Part shown: positions 33,152-42,431 of the stretch, piece by piece
Layout of the letters: each line of letters starts with the position of its first letter
How positions within the stretch are numbered: position 1 is the first letter of the stretch
NCBI RefSeq assembly: GCF_020177595.1
Contig: NZ_JAHTBL010000007.1
Span: forward strand, 124,001 to 188,000
Source: Cognatishimia sp. MH4019
Lineage (GTDB): Bacteria; Pseudomonadota; Alphaproteobacteria; Rhodobacterales; Rhodobacteraceae
Direction of reading: 5' to 3'
DNA: 64,000 bases
Notes under the pieces: model-generated
What the model was told of the DNA's origin: nothing
Databases searched by the model: none
What the model saw: the letters and a program-made list of their open reading frames with translations, nothing else
Made by a program: the position numbers and the translations under genes

Positions 33152-34864
33152 ATGACCGAGCCGTCCAAACCCGTGTTCCGCACTACCCTTGCCGGATTGG
33201 GAGGCTTGGGCGGTCTGACGCTTTGGGCGCTCAGCGACCCGCTGCACGATCTTGATCTGGCACACTCGGTGGTTCTGGGTCTTTGGGCTTTGGCCGTCAG
33301 CTTTTTTATCAGCGCGATGACGGCGATGGGGCCTTTGCCCGTGCGCAAAGCGGTTACGAGCGGCCTCGTGGTCGCGGTGCCTGTGGCGTTTCTGGTCGGC
33401 CTTGCCAGTCTGCGCTTTGAGACGCTGGACGCAACGCTCGACAGCGGTCATCTGATCATCGTAACGCTCCTTTTGATCTCGCTGGTGCTGCCCTTTGTGA
33501 TCTGTGCGCTGCGCGACGGGCGTTGGCGCGATTACACCGCACTTTTTGATACCTCGTGGCGGCTTGTAGTGCATTTCACGGCCGCGTGGATTTTCGCAGG
33601 CCTGTGCTGGGCTATGCTGGCGCTGTCGGGCGTTCTGCTTGATCTGGTGGGCATCACGATTATCGAGGACCTCATTAATGAAGAGGTGTTCGCCTTTATC
33701 TTCACCGGCCTTGTTTTGGGGCTCGGTCTTGCGGTCATCTTCGAGCTGTCTGACTATATCTCGCCTTATCTGGTGCTCAGCCTGCTACGCCTTTTGCTGA
33801 TCCCTCTGGCGGTGATCGTCACGATTTTTCTGCTGGCACTGCCCTTCCGCGGGCTGTCCAACCTCTTTGATACATTGTCGCCCGCGCTTGTGATGATGGC
33901 CACAGCGATCGGGCTGATCTCGCTTATCTCCGTCGCAGTGGAGCGGGACGACGAGGACGCTATCGCCGGGCCGATCATGCAAACGGCCACGCGCATCTCC
34001 TGTGGGTTGCTGGTCGTCCTGACCGGGCTGGCCGTCTATGCGGTGGTGCTGCGGGTGGTCGAATATGGCTGGACCCCGCCGCGCTTTGCCGCCTTCTTCA
34101 TCGCTGCCGTGACGCTGGCTTACGGTGTTACCTATGCAATCACGGTTCTGCGCGGACCCGACTGGATGGCCCGCATCCGGCGCGCCAATGTCTGGCTGGC
34201 GCTGGGCGTGATGGCGGCGTTGGCGCTCTGCATGACGCCGCTGATCCACCCGCAAAAACTGTCGGTCAACTCGCAACTTGCCCGGTTCGAGCGCGGCGCG
34301 ATCACCGCAGATGAGCTGCCTTTTCGCAAGTTGCGCTACGACTGGGGCAAGGCCGGGGCTGCTGCGTTTGCGGCCCTCTCGGACAGCGATGACCCGCTGG
34401 TGCAAACGGCGCTCGCAGCGGCGGATACAGACAATACCGGTGCATCCGAGGACGCCCGCCGTGCCGCCAGCATCGCGCTTTTGGGGGAGCGCGTAATCAC
34501 GCGCCCTGAGGGCATGACCTTCCCCGAGGCGGCGTTCACCCAGCTCAGCCCGTGGCAGCTTGACGAGATCCGCCGCACCTGCCTGCAGGTTGACGCGGAC
34601 CTGCCCGAACGCTGTCTTCTTGTGCAGGCCGATTTTCTGACCGCCGCGGAGGGCTTGGAATATGCGTTGCTCATCGGCACGCAGGCCAATCGCCCGCTGG
34701 TCTATTGGTTGTCCGAAACCGGTCTGCTGCTGCGCCAACAGCCCCGCATCGACGTCACTGGCGAGGCCTTGATCGCGCAAATCCTGAGTGATGGCTTTGC
34801 CGTAACACCCGTAGATATCAACGCTCTAAGGGTGGGCGACATGACCTTTAATCCGTTCAATTAG
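33152..34864 (+). CDS. DUF4153 domain-containing membrane protein
   Basis: Large membrane protein (570 aa) with about 11 hydrophobic segments in the first 370 residues and a soluble C-terminal third. The DUF4153 region is recognisable in the second half of the membrane part: RVVEYGWTPPRFAAFFIAAV followed by ALALCMTPLIHPQKLSVNSQ and LRYDWGKAGAAAFAAL. Function unknown. ATG 33152 (after GAGGCCCCC) is preferred to a TTG 18 bp earlier. Confidence 0.82.
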   Translation: MTEPSKPVFRTTLAGLGGLGGLTLWALSDPLHDLDLAHSVVLGLWALAVSFFISAMTAMGPLPVRKAVTSGLVVAVPVAFLVGLASLRFETLDATLDSGHLIIVTLLLISLVLPFVICALRDGRWRDYTALFDTSWRLVVHFTAAWIFAGLCWAMLALSGVLLDLVGITIIEDLINEEVFAFIFTGLVLGLGLAVIFELSDYISPYLVLSLLRLLLIPLAVIVTIFLLALPFRGLSNLFDTLSPALVMMATAIGLISLISVAVERDDEDAIAGPIMQTATRISCGLLVVLTGLAVYAVVLRVVEYGWTPPRFAAFFIAAVTLAYGVTYAITVLRGPDWMARIRRANVWLALGVMAALALCMTPLIHPQKLSVNSQLARFERGAITADELPFRKLRYDWGKAGAAAFAALSDSDDPLVQTALAAADTDNTGASEDARRAASIALLGERVITRPEGMTFPEAAFTQLSPWQLDEIRRTCLQVDADLPERCLLVQADFLTAAEGLEYALLIGTQANRPLVYWLSETGLLLRQQPRIDVTGEALIAQILSDGFAVTPVDINALRVGDMTFNPFN

Positions 34865-34884
34865 AGATATTGAGCGTTTCTTAA

Positions 34885-34919
34885 CACTCCTCTGCGCAGG
34901 ATCAGCGCGGTAAGGAGTG
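34885..34919 (+). promoter_or_regulatory. Leader hairpin covering the H-NOX ribosome binding site
   Basis: CACTCCT (34885-34891) pairs with AGGAGTG (34913-34919), and inner GCGC (34894-34897) with GCGC (34905-34908). The right arm contains the Shine-Dalgarno AGGAG of the next gene, so the folded form would hide it. Confidence 0.4.
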
Positions 34920-34924
34920 ACTTC

Positions 34925-35521
34925 ATGCATGGTTTGGTGAACCGGGCGATCCAGTGTTTCGTTCTTGATACCTATGGTGACGCCGCGTGGGAGGATGTTA
35001 CCCGCCGCGCCGATCTGGGGTTCAATGCGTTCGAGGCGATGTTGCATTACGACGACGCCCTGACCGAAGCCGTGATGGACGCGGCTGTGGGTCTTTTGGG
35101 CAAGCCCCGTGACGAGCTGTTGGAAGATCTCGGAACTTATCTTGTTTCTCATCCGACCCAAGGGGCCGTGCGCCGCTTGCTGCGGTTCAGCGGGGCGGAT
35201 TTCATTGACTTCATCCACTCGCTCGATGATTTGCCCGACCGTGCACGCCTTGCGGTGCCTGATCTTGGCCTGCCGCACCTTGTGCTGCGCGATCATACGC
35301 CGTCCCGGTTTTCGCTGGAATGCCATGGGGCCATGCCGGGGTTTGGCTATGTTCTGTTGGGCGTTCTGCGCGCGATGGCCGATGATTACGGCGCGCTTGT
35401 CTTGCTGGATCATCAACGCACACAAGGTGCCGTCGAAAGCCTCTCGATTGACGTGGTCGAGGAAGCCTTTGCAAAGGGCCGCAGTTTCGAGCTGGTCACC
35501 GCTCCGACGGGTGCACCATGA
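34925..35521 (+). CDS. H-NOX-like haem/NO-binding domain protein
   Basis: Stand-alone H-NOX-fold protein (198 aa). The N-terminus MHGLVNRAIQCFVLDTYGDAAWEDV is the family hallmark and the length is right. However, where canonical H-NOX proteins carry the proximal haem histidine (a Leu-Asp-x-x-His segment near residue 102), this one reads LDDLPDRA (L100-A107). The Tyr-x-Ser-x-Arg haem-propionate motif is also not evident in TPSRFSLECHG (125-135). Nearby H98 or H118 might substitute. Its stop overlaps the start of a GGDEF gene by 4 bp, the usual H-NOX/cyclase pairing. Confidence 0.85.
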   Translation: MHGLVNRAIQCFVLDTYGDAAWEDVTRRADLGFNAFEAMLHYDDALTEAVMDAAVGLLGKPRDELLEDLGTYLVSHPTQGAVRRLLRFSGADFIDFIHSLDDLPDRARLAVPDLGLPHLVLRDHTPSRFSLECHGAMPGFGYVLLGVLRAMADDYGALVLLDHQRTQGAVESLSIDVVEEAFAKGRSFELVTAPTGAP

Positions 35522-36528
35522 CGGCTCTTTGTGATCTCAATCGATTTCTCGATACGATGATGCCGATGCATATGTTGGTCGGCCCGACTGGCCATATCAG
35601 CCATGCAGGCCCGACGCTGCGCAAATTGCTGCGCGATGATCTGGTTGGTATGCGGTTTCTTGAAGTGTTCGACATCCGCCGCCCCCGGTGTGAGCCGTCG
35701 ATGCGAGGCTTGCTCAGCCTTGAAGGGCGCCCGCTTCATCTGCAATTTCGAAATGGTGATCAGACCAGTTTCAAAGGGGTTCTTGTCGCCCAACCGGCCA
35801 ATCAGGGCTTGATCCTGAATCTGTCCTTTGGGATCTCGGTGATTGAGGCTGTCGGTCGCTTTGGTCTGACCAATTCCGATTTCGCGCCCACCGATTTGAC
35901 GGTCGAGATGCTGTATCTCGTTGAAGCCAAGTCCGCCGTGATGGAGGAATCGCGCGATCTGAACCTACGTCTTCAAGGGGCCAAGATCGCCGCGGAAGAA
36001 CAGGCCTTCACCGACACGCTGACTGGTCTGAAAAATCGCCGCGCGATGGATCATGTGCTGGACCGGGTCCTGGATCACCAGATGCCATTTGCGCTGATGC
36101 ATCTCGATCTGGATTACTTCAAAGCAGTCAATGATACGATGGGCCATGCCGCGGGCGATCACGTCTTGCAGGTTGTTGCACGCGCGCTGATCGGGGCGAC
36201 CCGTGCCGGCGATACCATCGCCCGCGTGGGGGGCGACGAATTTGTCTTGCTGCTGCACGGCCTGACAGACCGAACGCGCATCGAAGACCTCGCGACACAC
36301 CTGATCGCGGCACTTGAAAAACCGATCCCCTTCAATGGGGAGGAGTGCCGTATTTCCGCCAGCGCGGGCACCACGATCAGCGCTGATTACGAAGATCCGC
36401 AAGCCGCCATCCTGATGGATGACGCGGATGTCGCACTTTATGCGTCCAAACGCGCGGGCCGGGCGTGCCACACATTTTACGCATCGGCCTTGCGGGACAT
36501 CGAAGATGAAGCCCGCAAAACCGCCTGA
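35518..36528 (+). CDS. Diguanylate cyclase with N-terminal HNOBA-like domain
   Basis: Cyclic di-GMP synthase (336 aa). The N-terminal 115 residues (RFLDTMMPMHMLVGPTGHIS ... LVGMRFLEVFDIRRP) look like a PAS-type haem-NO-binding-associated domain, followed by a signalling helix/coiled coil (about 130-165). GGDEF domain from about 165: DTLTGLKNRRAMD, active site GGDEF at 238-242, inhibitory site R229-x-x-D232. Translationally coupled to the H-NOX-like gene, so its activity is probably set by that partner. Confidence 0.9.
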   Translation: MTALCDLNRFLDTMMPMHMLVGPTGHISHAGPTLRKLLRDDLVGMRFLEVFDIRRPRCEPSMRGLLSLEGRPLHLQFRNGDQTSFKGVLVAQPANQGLILNLSFGISVIEAVGRFGLTNSDFAPTDLTVEMLYLVEAKSAVMEESRDLNLRLQGAKIAAEEQAFTDTLTGLKNRRAMDHVLDRVLDHQMPFALMHLDLDYFKAVNDTMGHAAGDHVLQVVARALIGATRAGDTIARVGGDEFVLLLHGLTDRTRIEDLATHLIAALEKPIPFNGEECRISASAGTTISADYEDPQAAILMDDADVALYASKRAGRACHTFYASALRDIEDEARKTA

Positions 36529-36558
36529 CCCTGCGACGAGGTGCGCAGGGTGGGGTGC

Positions 36559-36589
36559 TTGACCTTCCAGTGACTGGAAGCCCTATATC
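36559..36589 (+). promoter_or_regulatory. CueR-type promoter of copA
   Basis: TTGACC (36559-36564) and TATATC (36584-36589) are separated by 19 bp, the over-long spacer of MerR-family promoters. The spacer contains a perfect palindrome CTTCCAGTGACTGGAAG (36564-36580), close to known CueR sites. It precedes copA by 28 bp. Confidence 0.9.
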
Positions 36590-36616
36590 ATGGGTGTCTT
36601 TTGAAAGATCCCGGTC

Positions 36617-39091
36617 ATGACGCCTCAAACCCAAACTCAAACCTTCCCGGTTGATAACCTGCATTGCGGTGCCTGCGCAGCTCGCGCCGAAGCTGCTTTG
36701 CTCAAGCTGAACTGCGTCCACCGTGCCGAGGTCAATCTGGCCACTGGCATGTTGCGCATTGAGTTCGATCAAGGGCCGTCGCACTTGCTGCAGATTCTTG
36801 CGTCCCTTGAAGAGGCTGGAACGCCCGCCCGCACAGAGACATATAATTTCGCCATCGCCGGCATGAACTGCGGCGCATGTTCCGCCCGCATCGAAGCCGC
36901 TTTGAACGCGGTGCCGGGCATTTTGTCCGCACAATCCAATCTGGCCACCAAAACAGCGCGTGTAACGACCCTTGTCGGCGGCCCTGCACCCAGCGCTATC
37001 TCGGGCGCATTGGCCCAAGCCGGTTATCCCGCCGAACTCGAATTGGCAGAGCAGCCCGCCACCCCCGCCGATGACAGCACCGAACTGCGCCGCATGACGT
37101 TGATTGCGGCCCTGCTGACGCTGCCGGTTTTCATCCTTGAAATGGGTGGCCATCTGATCCCCGTTTTTCATCATTGGGTCATGGCCAATATTGGCCTTCA
37201 GACCAGTTGGTTGATCCAGTTTGTGCTTACCAGCCTTGTGCTCCTCTGGCCCGGTGCACGTTTTTTCCGTCTCGGCATCCCGGCCTTGCTGCGCCGCGCC
37301 CCCGATATGAACGCGCTTGTCGCGCTCGGCACCTCTGCCGCATGGGGCTTCTCGACGGTGGCCCTTTTCGCCCCATCGCTTCTGCCACCCGGCGCACGAG
37401 CCGTCTATTTCGAGGCTGCCGCCGTGATCGTCACCCTCATCTTGCTGGGCCGCACCCTTGAGGCCCGCGCCAAGGGGCGGACCGGTTCTGCGATCCGCAA
37501 GCTACTGAACCTACGTCCTAAAATGGCTTTGGTCATCGACGGCGACACCCTGCAAGAACGCCCCGTTGCCGACCTGCGTGCCGGAGACCTTCTACGTGTT
37601 CGCCCCGGCGAAACGATCCCGACAGACGCATTGGTCACCTCTGGCGAAAGCTATGTGAACGAGGCCATGATCACCGGGGAACCGCTCGCCGTCGCAAAGG
37701 CACCGGGCGATGCGGTCACTGGTGGCACGGTCAATGGCGCAGGCGCGTTGGACATCCGCGCCACCGCAGTGGGCGAGGCGACAGTGCTGGCCCAGATCAT
37801 CCGCATGGTCAACCAAGCCCAAGGCGCGCGCTTGCCCATTCAGGATTTGGTGAACCGGGTAACCTTATGGTTCGTGCCTGCGGTCATGGCGGTGGCCGCG
37901 CTCACAATCCTCGCATGGCTTGCCTTCGGCCCAGAGCCGGCCCTTGGCTTTGCCTTGGTCGCGGGCGTCTCGGTGCTGATTATCGCCTGTCCTTGCGCAA
38001 TGGGCTTGGCCACACCCACGTCGATCATGGTCGGAACAGGCCGCGCGGCAGAGCTGGGCGTGCTGTTTCGCAAAGGTGATGCGCTGCAAAGCCTGCAATC
38101 GGTGCGCACAATCGCGTTCGACAAAACAGGCACGTTGACCGAAGGTCGCCCTGTTTTGACCGATATCCATATTGCGTCCGACTTTGACGAAGCGAGCGTT
38201 CTCTCCTGGGTCGCCGCAGCAGAGGCGCATTCCGAACATCCCATCGCGCGCGCCATCCTCGCGCATGCGCAGTCCATGGGCCTCAAACTTGGCGCGGTGG
38301 ATGCGGCGCAAACCTTGCCCGGCTACGGGTTGCGCGCGCAGATCGACGGGCGATCCATCCTGATCGGAGCTGCGCGTCTCGCAGCGCGGGAAGGTATCGC
38401 ACTTCCGGCTGAGGTTGAATTTGGCCCAGGAAAGACGCCGATCTATGTGGCGGTCGACGGAAAATTTGCGGCAGCGCTCGCTGTCTCTGACCCGGTGAAA
38501 CGCGGGGCACATCAGGCGATCACCGCCCTCAAAGCCAATTGCCTGCGCATTGCCATGATCACCGGAGATGCCCGCTCTGCCGCACAGGCCATCGCAGATG
38601 AGCTTGGTATCGACACCGTCATCTCGGACGTGTTGCCCGATCAAAAGGCGCATGCCCTCAAGGACTTGCAAGCAGGCGGCGCGGTCGCCTTTGTTGGCGA
38701 CGGCATCAACGACGCCCCGGCGCTTGCGACGGCTGATATCGGCATTGCGATCGGCACCGGAACGGATGTGGCGATTGAAGCGGCAGATGTGGTGCTAATG
38801 TCGGGCGCGCTGGACGGCGTGGTAAACGCCGTGCAGATCAGCCGCAAAACGCTGGCTAATATCCGACAAAACCTCGTCTGGGCGTTTGGCTATAACATCC
38901 TGCTGATCCCGGTTGCCGCGGGCCTTCTTTACCCCGCGACGGGCGTGCTGTTGTCGCCTATGCTCGCCGCCGGTGCGATGACATTGTCGAGCCTTTTCGT
39001 GCTGGGCAATGCGTTGCGCTTGCGTTGGGTCGCGGCCCCGCACGCAGCCCCGGACCCGAGCAAACCGACCTTCAAAGAGGTTCCCGCATGA
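36617..39091 (+). CDS. copA: Copper-exporting P1B-type ATPase
   Basis: Cu(I) efflux pump (824 aa) of the inner membrane. Two N-terminal metal-binding domains carry C-x-x-C at C17/C20 (HCGAC) and C85/C88 (NCGAC). Eight membrane helices; actuator TGE at 353-355; transmembrane metal site CPC at 458-460; phosphorylation motif DKTGT at 502-506; nucleotide-binding HP in SEHPIARAI; hinge GDGINDAP near 701. Transmembrane N/YN/MSS elements ([17 protein letters not shown]) mark the Cu(I) class. Under a CueR-type promoter and overlapping cueR by 4 bp. Confidence 0.96.
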   Translation: MTPQTQTQTFPVDNLHCGACAARAEAALLKLNCVHRAEVNLATGMLRIEFDQGPSHLLQILASLEEAGTPARTETYNFAIAGMNCGACSARIEAALNAVPGILSAQSNLATKTARVTTLVGGPAPSAISGALAQAGYPAELELAEQPATPADDSTELRRMTLIAALLTLPVFILEMGGHLIPVFHHWVMANIGLQTSWLIQFVLTSLVLLWPGARFFRLGIPALLRRAPDMNALVALGTSAAWGFSTVALFAPSLLPPGARAVYFEAAAVIVTLILLGRTLEARAKGRTGSAIRKLLNLRPKMALVIDGDTLQERPVADLRAGDLLRVRPGETIPTDALVTSGESYVNEAMITGEPLAVAKAPGDAVTGGTVNGAGALDIRATAVGEATVLAQIIRMVNQAQGARLPIQDLVNRVTLWFVPAVMAVAALTILAWLAFGPEPALGFALVAGVSVLIIACPCAMGLATPTSIMVGTGRAAELGVLFRKGDALQSLQSVRTIAFDKTGTLTEGRPVLTDIHIASDFDEASVLSWVAAAEAHSEHPIARAILAHAQSMGLKLGAVDAAQTLPGYGLRAQIDGRSILIGAARLAAREGIALPAEVEFGPGKTPIYVAVDGKFAAALAVSDPVKRGAHQAITALKANCLRIAMITGDARSAAQAIADELGIDTVISDVLPDQKAHALKDLQAGGAVAFVGDGINDAPALATADIGIAIGTGTDVAIEAADVVLMSGALDGVVNAVQISRKTLANIRQNLVWAFGYNILLIPVAAGLLYPATGVLLSPMLAAGAMTLSSLFVLGNALRLRWVAAPHAAPDPSKPTFKEVPA

Positions 39092-39480
39092 ACATCTCCG
39101 AAGTGGCCAAACGTGCCGGCATCCCGCCGAAAACGATCCGCTATTATGAAGAGATCGGCCTTGTAGCCCCACCGCGCGATACTAACGGCTACCGCGCGTT
39201 TCGTGACAGCGACATGCACAAGCTGGCCTTTCTCAGCCGCGCCCGTGCCTTGGGGTTCACGATTGAAAACTGCCGCACATTGCTGGCCCTGTGGGAGGAT
39301 CAGGATCGTGCCAGTGCCGACGTGCGCGCATTGGCGCGCGATCATCTGAAAGATATCGAGGCGAAAATCACCGATCTTGAAGAAATGCGCGATACGCTGT
39401 CCAGCCTTGTGAAAGCCTGCGCGGGGGATGACCGACCGGATTGTCCGATCCTGAAATCATTGGGCAATGCAAAGCTGTAA
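39088..39480 (+). CDS. cueR: Cu(I)-responsive MerR family regulator CueR
   Basis: MerR-type activator (130 aa). Winged helix at residues 1-70 ([38 protein letters not shown]), dimerisation helix, and a C-terminal metal loop with two cysteines about eight residues apart ([13 protein letters not shown]), the CueR Cu(I) pattern; the Ser/Cys-77 position is not a mercury- or zinc-type third ligand by eye. It should bind the palindrome at 36564-36580. ATG 39088 overlaps the copA stop; a longer frame upstream has no start signal. Confidence 0.93.
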   Translation: MNISEVAKRAGIPPKTIRYYEEIGLVAPPRDTNGYRAFRDSDMHKLAFLSRARALGFTIENCRTLLALWEDQDRASADVRALARDHLKDIEAKITDLEEMRDTLSSLVKACAGDDRPDCPILKSLGNAKL

Positions 39481-39487
39481 GGAGAAA

Positions 39488-39562
39488 TGGCAGCCCGTAG
39501 GGGAATCGAACCCCTCTTTCCAGGTTGAAAACCTGGCGTCCTAACCGATAGACGAACGGGCC
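39488..39562 (-). tRNA. tRNA-Glu (anticodon UUC)
   Basis: The reverse strand folds as a full cloverleaf: acceptor GGCCCGT with ACGGGCT, D arm around TCGGTTAGGA, anticodon stem CCAGG/CCTGG with loop TTTTCAA (anticodon TTC), T arm GGGG-TTCGATT-CCCC, discriminator G and an encoded CCA at 39490-39488. Located between cueR and recJ. Confidence 0.96.
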
Positions 39563-39634
39563 ACTCTCAGTGCGCCGTTATCTAGGCAAAGTGCTGGGCG
39601 GTGGCAAGAGGGTTTTTGCACCAAACGTGACGAT

Positions 39635-41392
39635 TTATGGATGTGCCAATGCGGCGTCTTCCAGACGCAGCTGAACAGATTGCCGCCCGCCCCAGGTGTT
39701 GATTTCAAGCCGTCCCGCAAGATGCACCCGCGCGCCTTTGTCGAGGCTCGAAAGTGTCGGGCCAAGGGTGGTATCAAACGCCCCAAATGCAATCGCGTCC
39801 AGCTTGGCACCCAGCCCGTCACCAAAGCTCAGCTTGAGGTGGCTTTCGCCCACGGGCTTGGCAAAAAGCACCTGCACATCGGCAAACGCAAAGCGCGGGG
39901 CAGGGGCGCCCGCGCCGAAAGGTCCAGCCTTTTCAATCTGTTCTACAAGATCAATGCTTGCCCCACTGGGCATGAGCATCCCGTCCAACCGCAAGTCCTT
40001 CGGCCCCGCCTCTCCTGCGCCTTGCTTGGCCAGCAGCTCTGAAAGCCGTGCCATCGCGGGCTCCAACTGCGCGCGGTTCAGCGAAAGACCCGCCGCCATT
40101 TTATGCCCGCCGCCTTTCTCCAACAGCCCTTCTTCGGCGAGGCGCTGGATGCTTGCGCCCAGATCGACCCCGCTGATCGAGCGGCCCGATCCTTTGCCCG
40201 CATCCCCATCAAAGCCGATCACAATCGCGGGGCGGTTGGTCGCCTCTTTCAGGCGCGAGGCAACGATTCCCACGACGCCCGGATGCCAACCATCGGCAGC
40301 GGCCCAGACAAGCGGCGCGTCGAGCCCGCGCGCCTCCGCCTGTTCCATTGCGGCGGCGCGCACGGCGTTTTCGATCTCGCGGCGCTCAGAGTTCAACACG
40401 TCCAATCGTTCGGCCATTGCGGCGGCCTCATTCGGGTCTGCAGTGGCTAAAAGCCGTGCGCCCAGATCAGCTTTGCCGATCCGCCCGCCAGCATTGACGC
40501 GCGGGCCCAGCATGAAACCCAGATGGTAGGAGTTGGGGGCTGAATCCATCCGCGCAACATCGCCCAAGGCCACCAATCCGGGCCGCTGACGGCGCGCCAT
40601 GACCTTCAATCCCTGGCGGACCAACGCGCGGTTCACGCCGATCAGGGGCGCGACATCAGCCACGGTGGCGAGCGCGACCAGATCAAGAAGCGCCATCAAA
40701 TCGGGCGTTTGCGCGCCACCTTCGCGCATCTGTCTATTGGCCTCCACCAGCATCAGAAAGACGACACCGGCCGCACATAAATGCGCAAGATCACCGCTTT
40801 CATCTTGTCGGTTCGGATTCACCACAGCCAGCGCCGGCGGAAGCGTTTCGCCTCCCAAATGGTGATCCAATACGATCACATCCGCGCCTCGCGCCGCTGC
40901 AATCGGCCCGTGCGACAGCGTCCCGCAATCGACGCAGACGATCATGTCGTGACCTTCAGCCAGCTCTGCCATCGCGGTATCATTTGGCCCGTAACCCTCG
41001 TCGATCCGGTCGGGCACATAGAGCGTCGCCTCGCGCCCCAAATCGCGCAACCAGCATAAAAGCAGCGCGGCGGAGGACCCACCATCGACGTCATAATCGG
41101 CGAAAACCGCGATCTTCTGCCCGCTACGCACGGCCTCCAAAAACCGCGCCGCTGCTGCCTCCATATCCCGCAAGGAGCGTGGATCGGGTAGCAAATCCCG
41201 CAACTGAGGTTCCAGAAATTGCGTCGCCTCTTGGGCCAAGACCCCCCGTCGCACCAACACATTGCAGAGCGCGCGGGGTAATCCCGTCGCTTGCATCATC
41301 GCCTCTGACTGCCGGTCTGCGTTTGCGTCCAGCCCCACCCAGCGGCGGCCCGTCAGCGACGCATCAACACCCAGAAAAGCGTTTGAGGCCAT
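39635..41392 (-). CDS. recJ: Single-stranded-DNA-specific exonuclease RecJ
   Basis: 5'-3' exonuclease (585 aa) for recombination and mismatch repair. DHH-family motifs: FADYDVDGGSSAALLL (DYDVD at 99-103), CVDCGTLSH, and VIVLDHHLGG (D176-H-H178). DHHA1 domain with GRSISGVDLGASIQRL and GGGHKMAAGLSL, then a C-terminal OB fold. Five bp downstream of glpX, apparently one minus-strand operon hom-glpX-recJ. Confidence 0.95.
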   Translation of the reverse strand: MASNAFLGVDASLTGRRWVGLDANADRQSEAMMQATGLPRALCNVLVRRGVLAQEATQFLEPQLRDLLPDPRSLRDMEAAAARFLEAVRSGQKIAVFADYDVDGGSSAALLLCWLRDLGREATLYVPDRIDEGYGPNDTAMAELAEGHDMIVCVDCGTLSHGPIAAARGADVIVLDHHLGGETLPPALAVVNPNRQDESGDLAHLCAAGVVFLMLVEANRQMREGGAQTPDLMALLDLVALATVADVAPLIGVNRALVRQGLKVMARRQRPGLVALGDVARMDSAPNSYHLGFMLGPRVNAGGRIGKADLGARLLATADPNEAAAMAERLDVLNSERREIENAVRAAAMEQAEARGLDAPLVWAAADGWHPGVVGIVASRLKEATNRPAIVIGFDGDAGKGSGRSISGVDLGASIQRLAEEGLLEKGGGHKMAAGLSLNRAQLEPAMARLSELLAKQGAGEAGPKDLRLDGMLMPSGASIDLVEQIEKAGPFGAGAPAPRFAFADVQVLFAKPVGESHLKLSFGDGLGAKLDAIAFGAFDTTLGPTLSSLDKGARVHLAGRLEINTWGGRQSVQLRLEDAALAHP

Positions 41393-41396
41393 GTGG

Positions 41397-42368
41397 TTAC
41401 TCGGTCGGGTTGCGATAGATCATCCGGCGAACAGAGCCTGTCTTGGAGCGCATCAGGATCGTTTCGGCGGTCAGATAACCAACCTCGCGCTTGATGCCTG
41501 AAACGAGCGAGCCATCGGTTACGCCCGTTGCCGCAAAGATCACATCGTCGGTGACCAACTCGTCGCGCGTGTAGATGCGGTCCAACTCGGTGATCCCGGC
41601 CTTCGCCGCGCGGCCCCGCTCATCATCATTGCGAAACAGCAGACGACCGTAAATCTGCCCACCCATGCATTTCAACGCAGCCGCGGCCAGCACACCCTCA
41701 GGCGCGCCCCCTTCGCCCATATACATATCGATGCCGGTCACGTCGGCCTCGGCGCAGTGCATGACACCTGCCACATCGCCATCCGTAATCAGCCGGATCG
41801 CAGCACCGGTCGACCGGATCTCGGCAATCATCTCTTGATGGCGCGGGCGTTCCAGAACGCAGACGGTGATGTCGTCCATTTTGCAGTTGCGCGCTTTTGC
41901 CAGCGCTGCAACCCGCTCGGCTGGCGACATATCCAGCGTGACGACATCAGTCGCATAGCCCGGCCCGATGGCCAGCTTTTCCATATAGACATCCGGCGCG
42001 TGCAGCATCGACCCGCGGGGCCCCATCGCGATCACGGCCAGCGCGTTCGGCATATCCTTCGCCGTCAGCGTCGTGCCTTCCAGCGGGTCCAGCGCGATAT
42101 CCACGCCGGGGCCTTTGCCGGTGCCGACCTCTTCGCCGATATACAGCATAGGCGCTTCGTCCCGCTCCCCTTCGCCGATCACCACGACACCATTGATGTC
42201 GAGCATATTGAGCTGCGTGCGCATAGCGTCCACGGCGGCCTGATCGGCGGCTTTCTCATCTCCGCGTCCGATCAGTTTGGCCGAGGCGAGGGCGGCTGCC
42301 TCTGACACCCGTGCGAGACCCAGAGAGAGCATACGGTCGTTGAAATCAGGTGTGGCAGTCATGGACAT
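41397..42368 (-). CDS. glpX: Class II fructose-1,6-bisphosphatase
   Basis: GlpX-type phosphatase (323 aa) of gluconeogenesis and, where present, the Calvin cycle; it may also act on sedoheptulose-1,7-bisphosphate. Motifs: IGEGERDEAPMLYIGEEVG, DIALDPLEGTTLTA (metal-binding DPLEGT), ITDGDVAGVM and GEGGAPEGVLAAAALKCMGG. AGGATA precedes ATG 42368; an in-frame ATG two codons later is equally possible. Between hom and recJ. Confidence 0.95.
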   Translation of the reverse strand: MSMTATPDFNDRMLSLGLARVSEAAALASAKLIGRGDEKAADQAAVDAMRTQLNMLDINGVVVIGEGERDEAPMLYIGEEVGTGKGPGVDIALDPLEGTTLTAKDMPNALAVIAMGPRGSMLHAPDVYMEKLAIGPGYATDVVTLDMSPAERVAALAKARNCKMDDITVCVLERPRHQEMIAEIRSTGAAIRLITDGDVAGVMHCAEADVTGIDMYMGEGGAPEGVLAAAALKCMGGQIYGRLLFRNDDERGRAAKAGITELDRIYTRDELVTDDVIFAATGVTDGSLVSGIKREVGYLTAETILMRSKTGSVRRMIYRNPTE

Positions 42369-42431
42369 TATCCTGTGGTCGTTTCAAGTGGCACGCCCTT
42401 CATAGAACGGCGCGCGAAGGATGCGAAGGGC

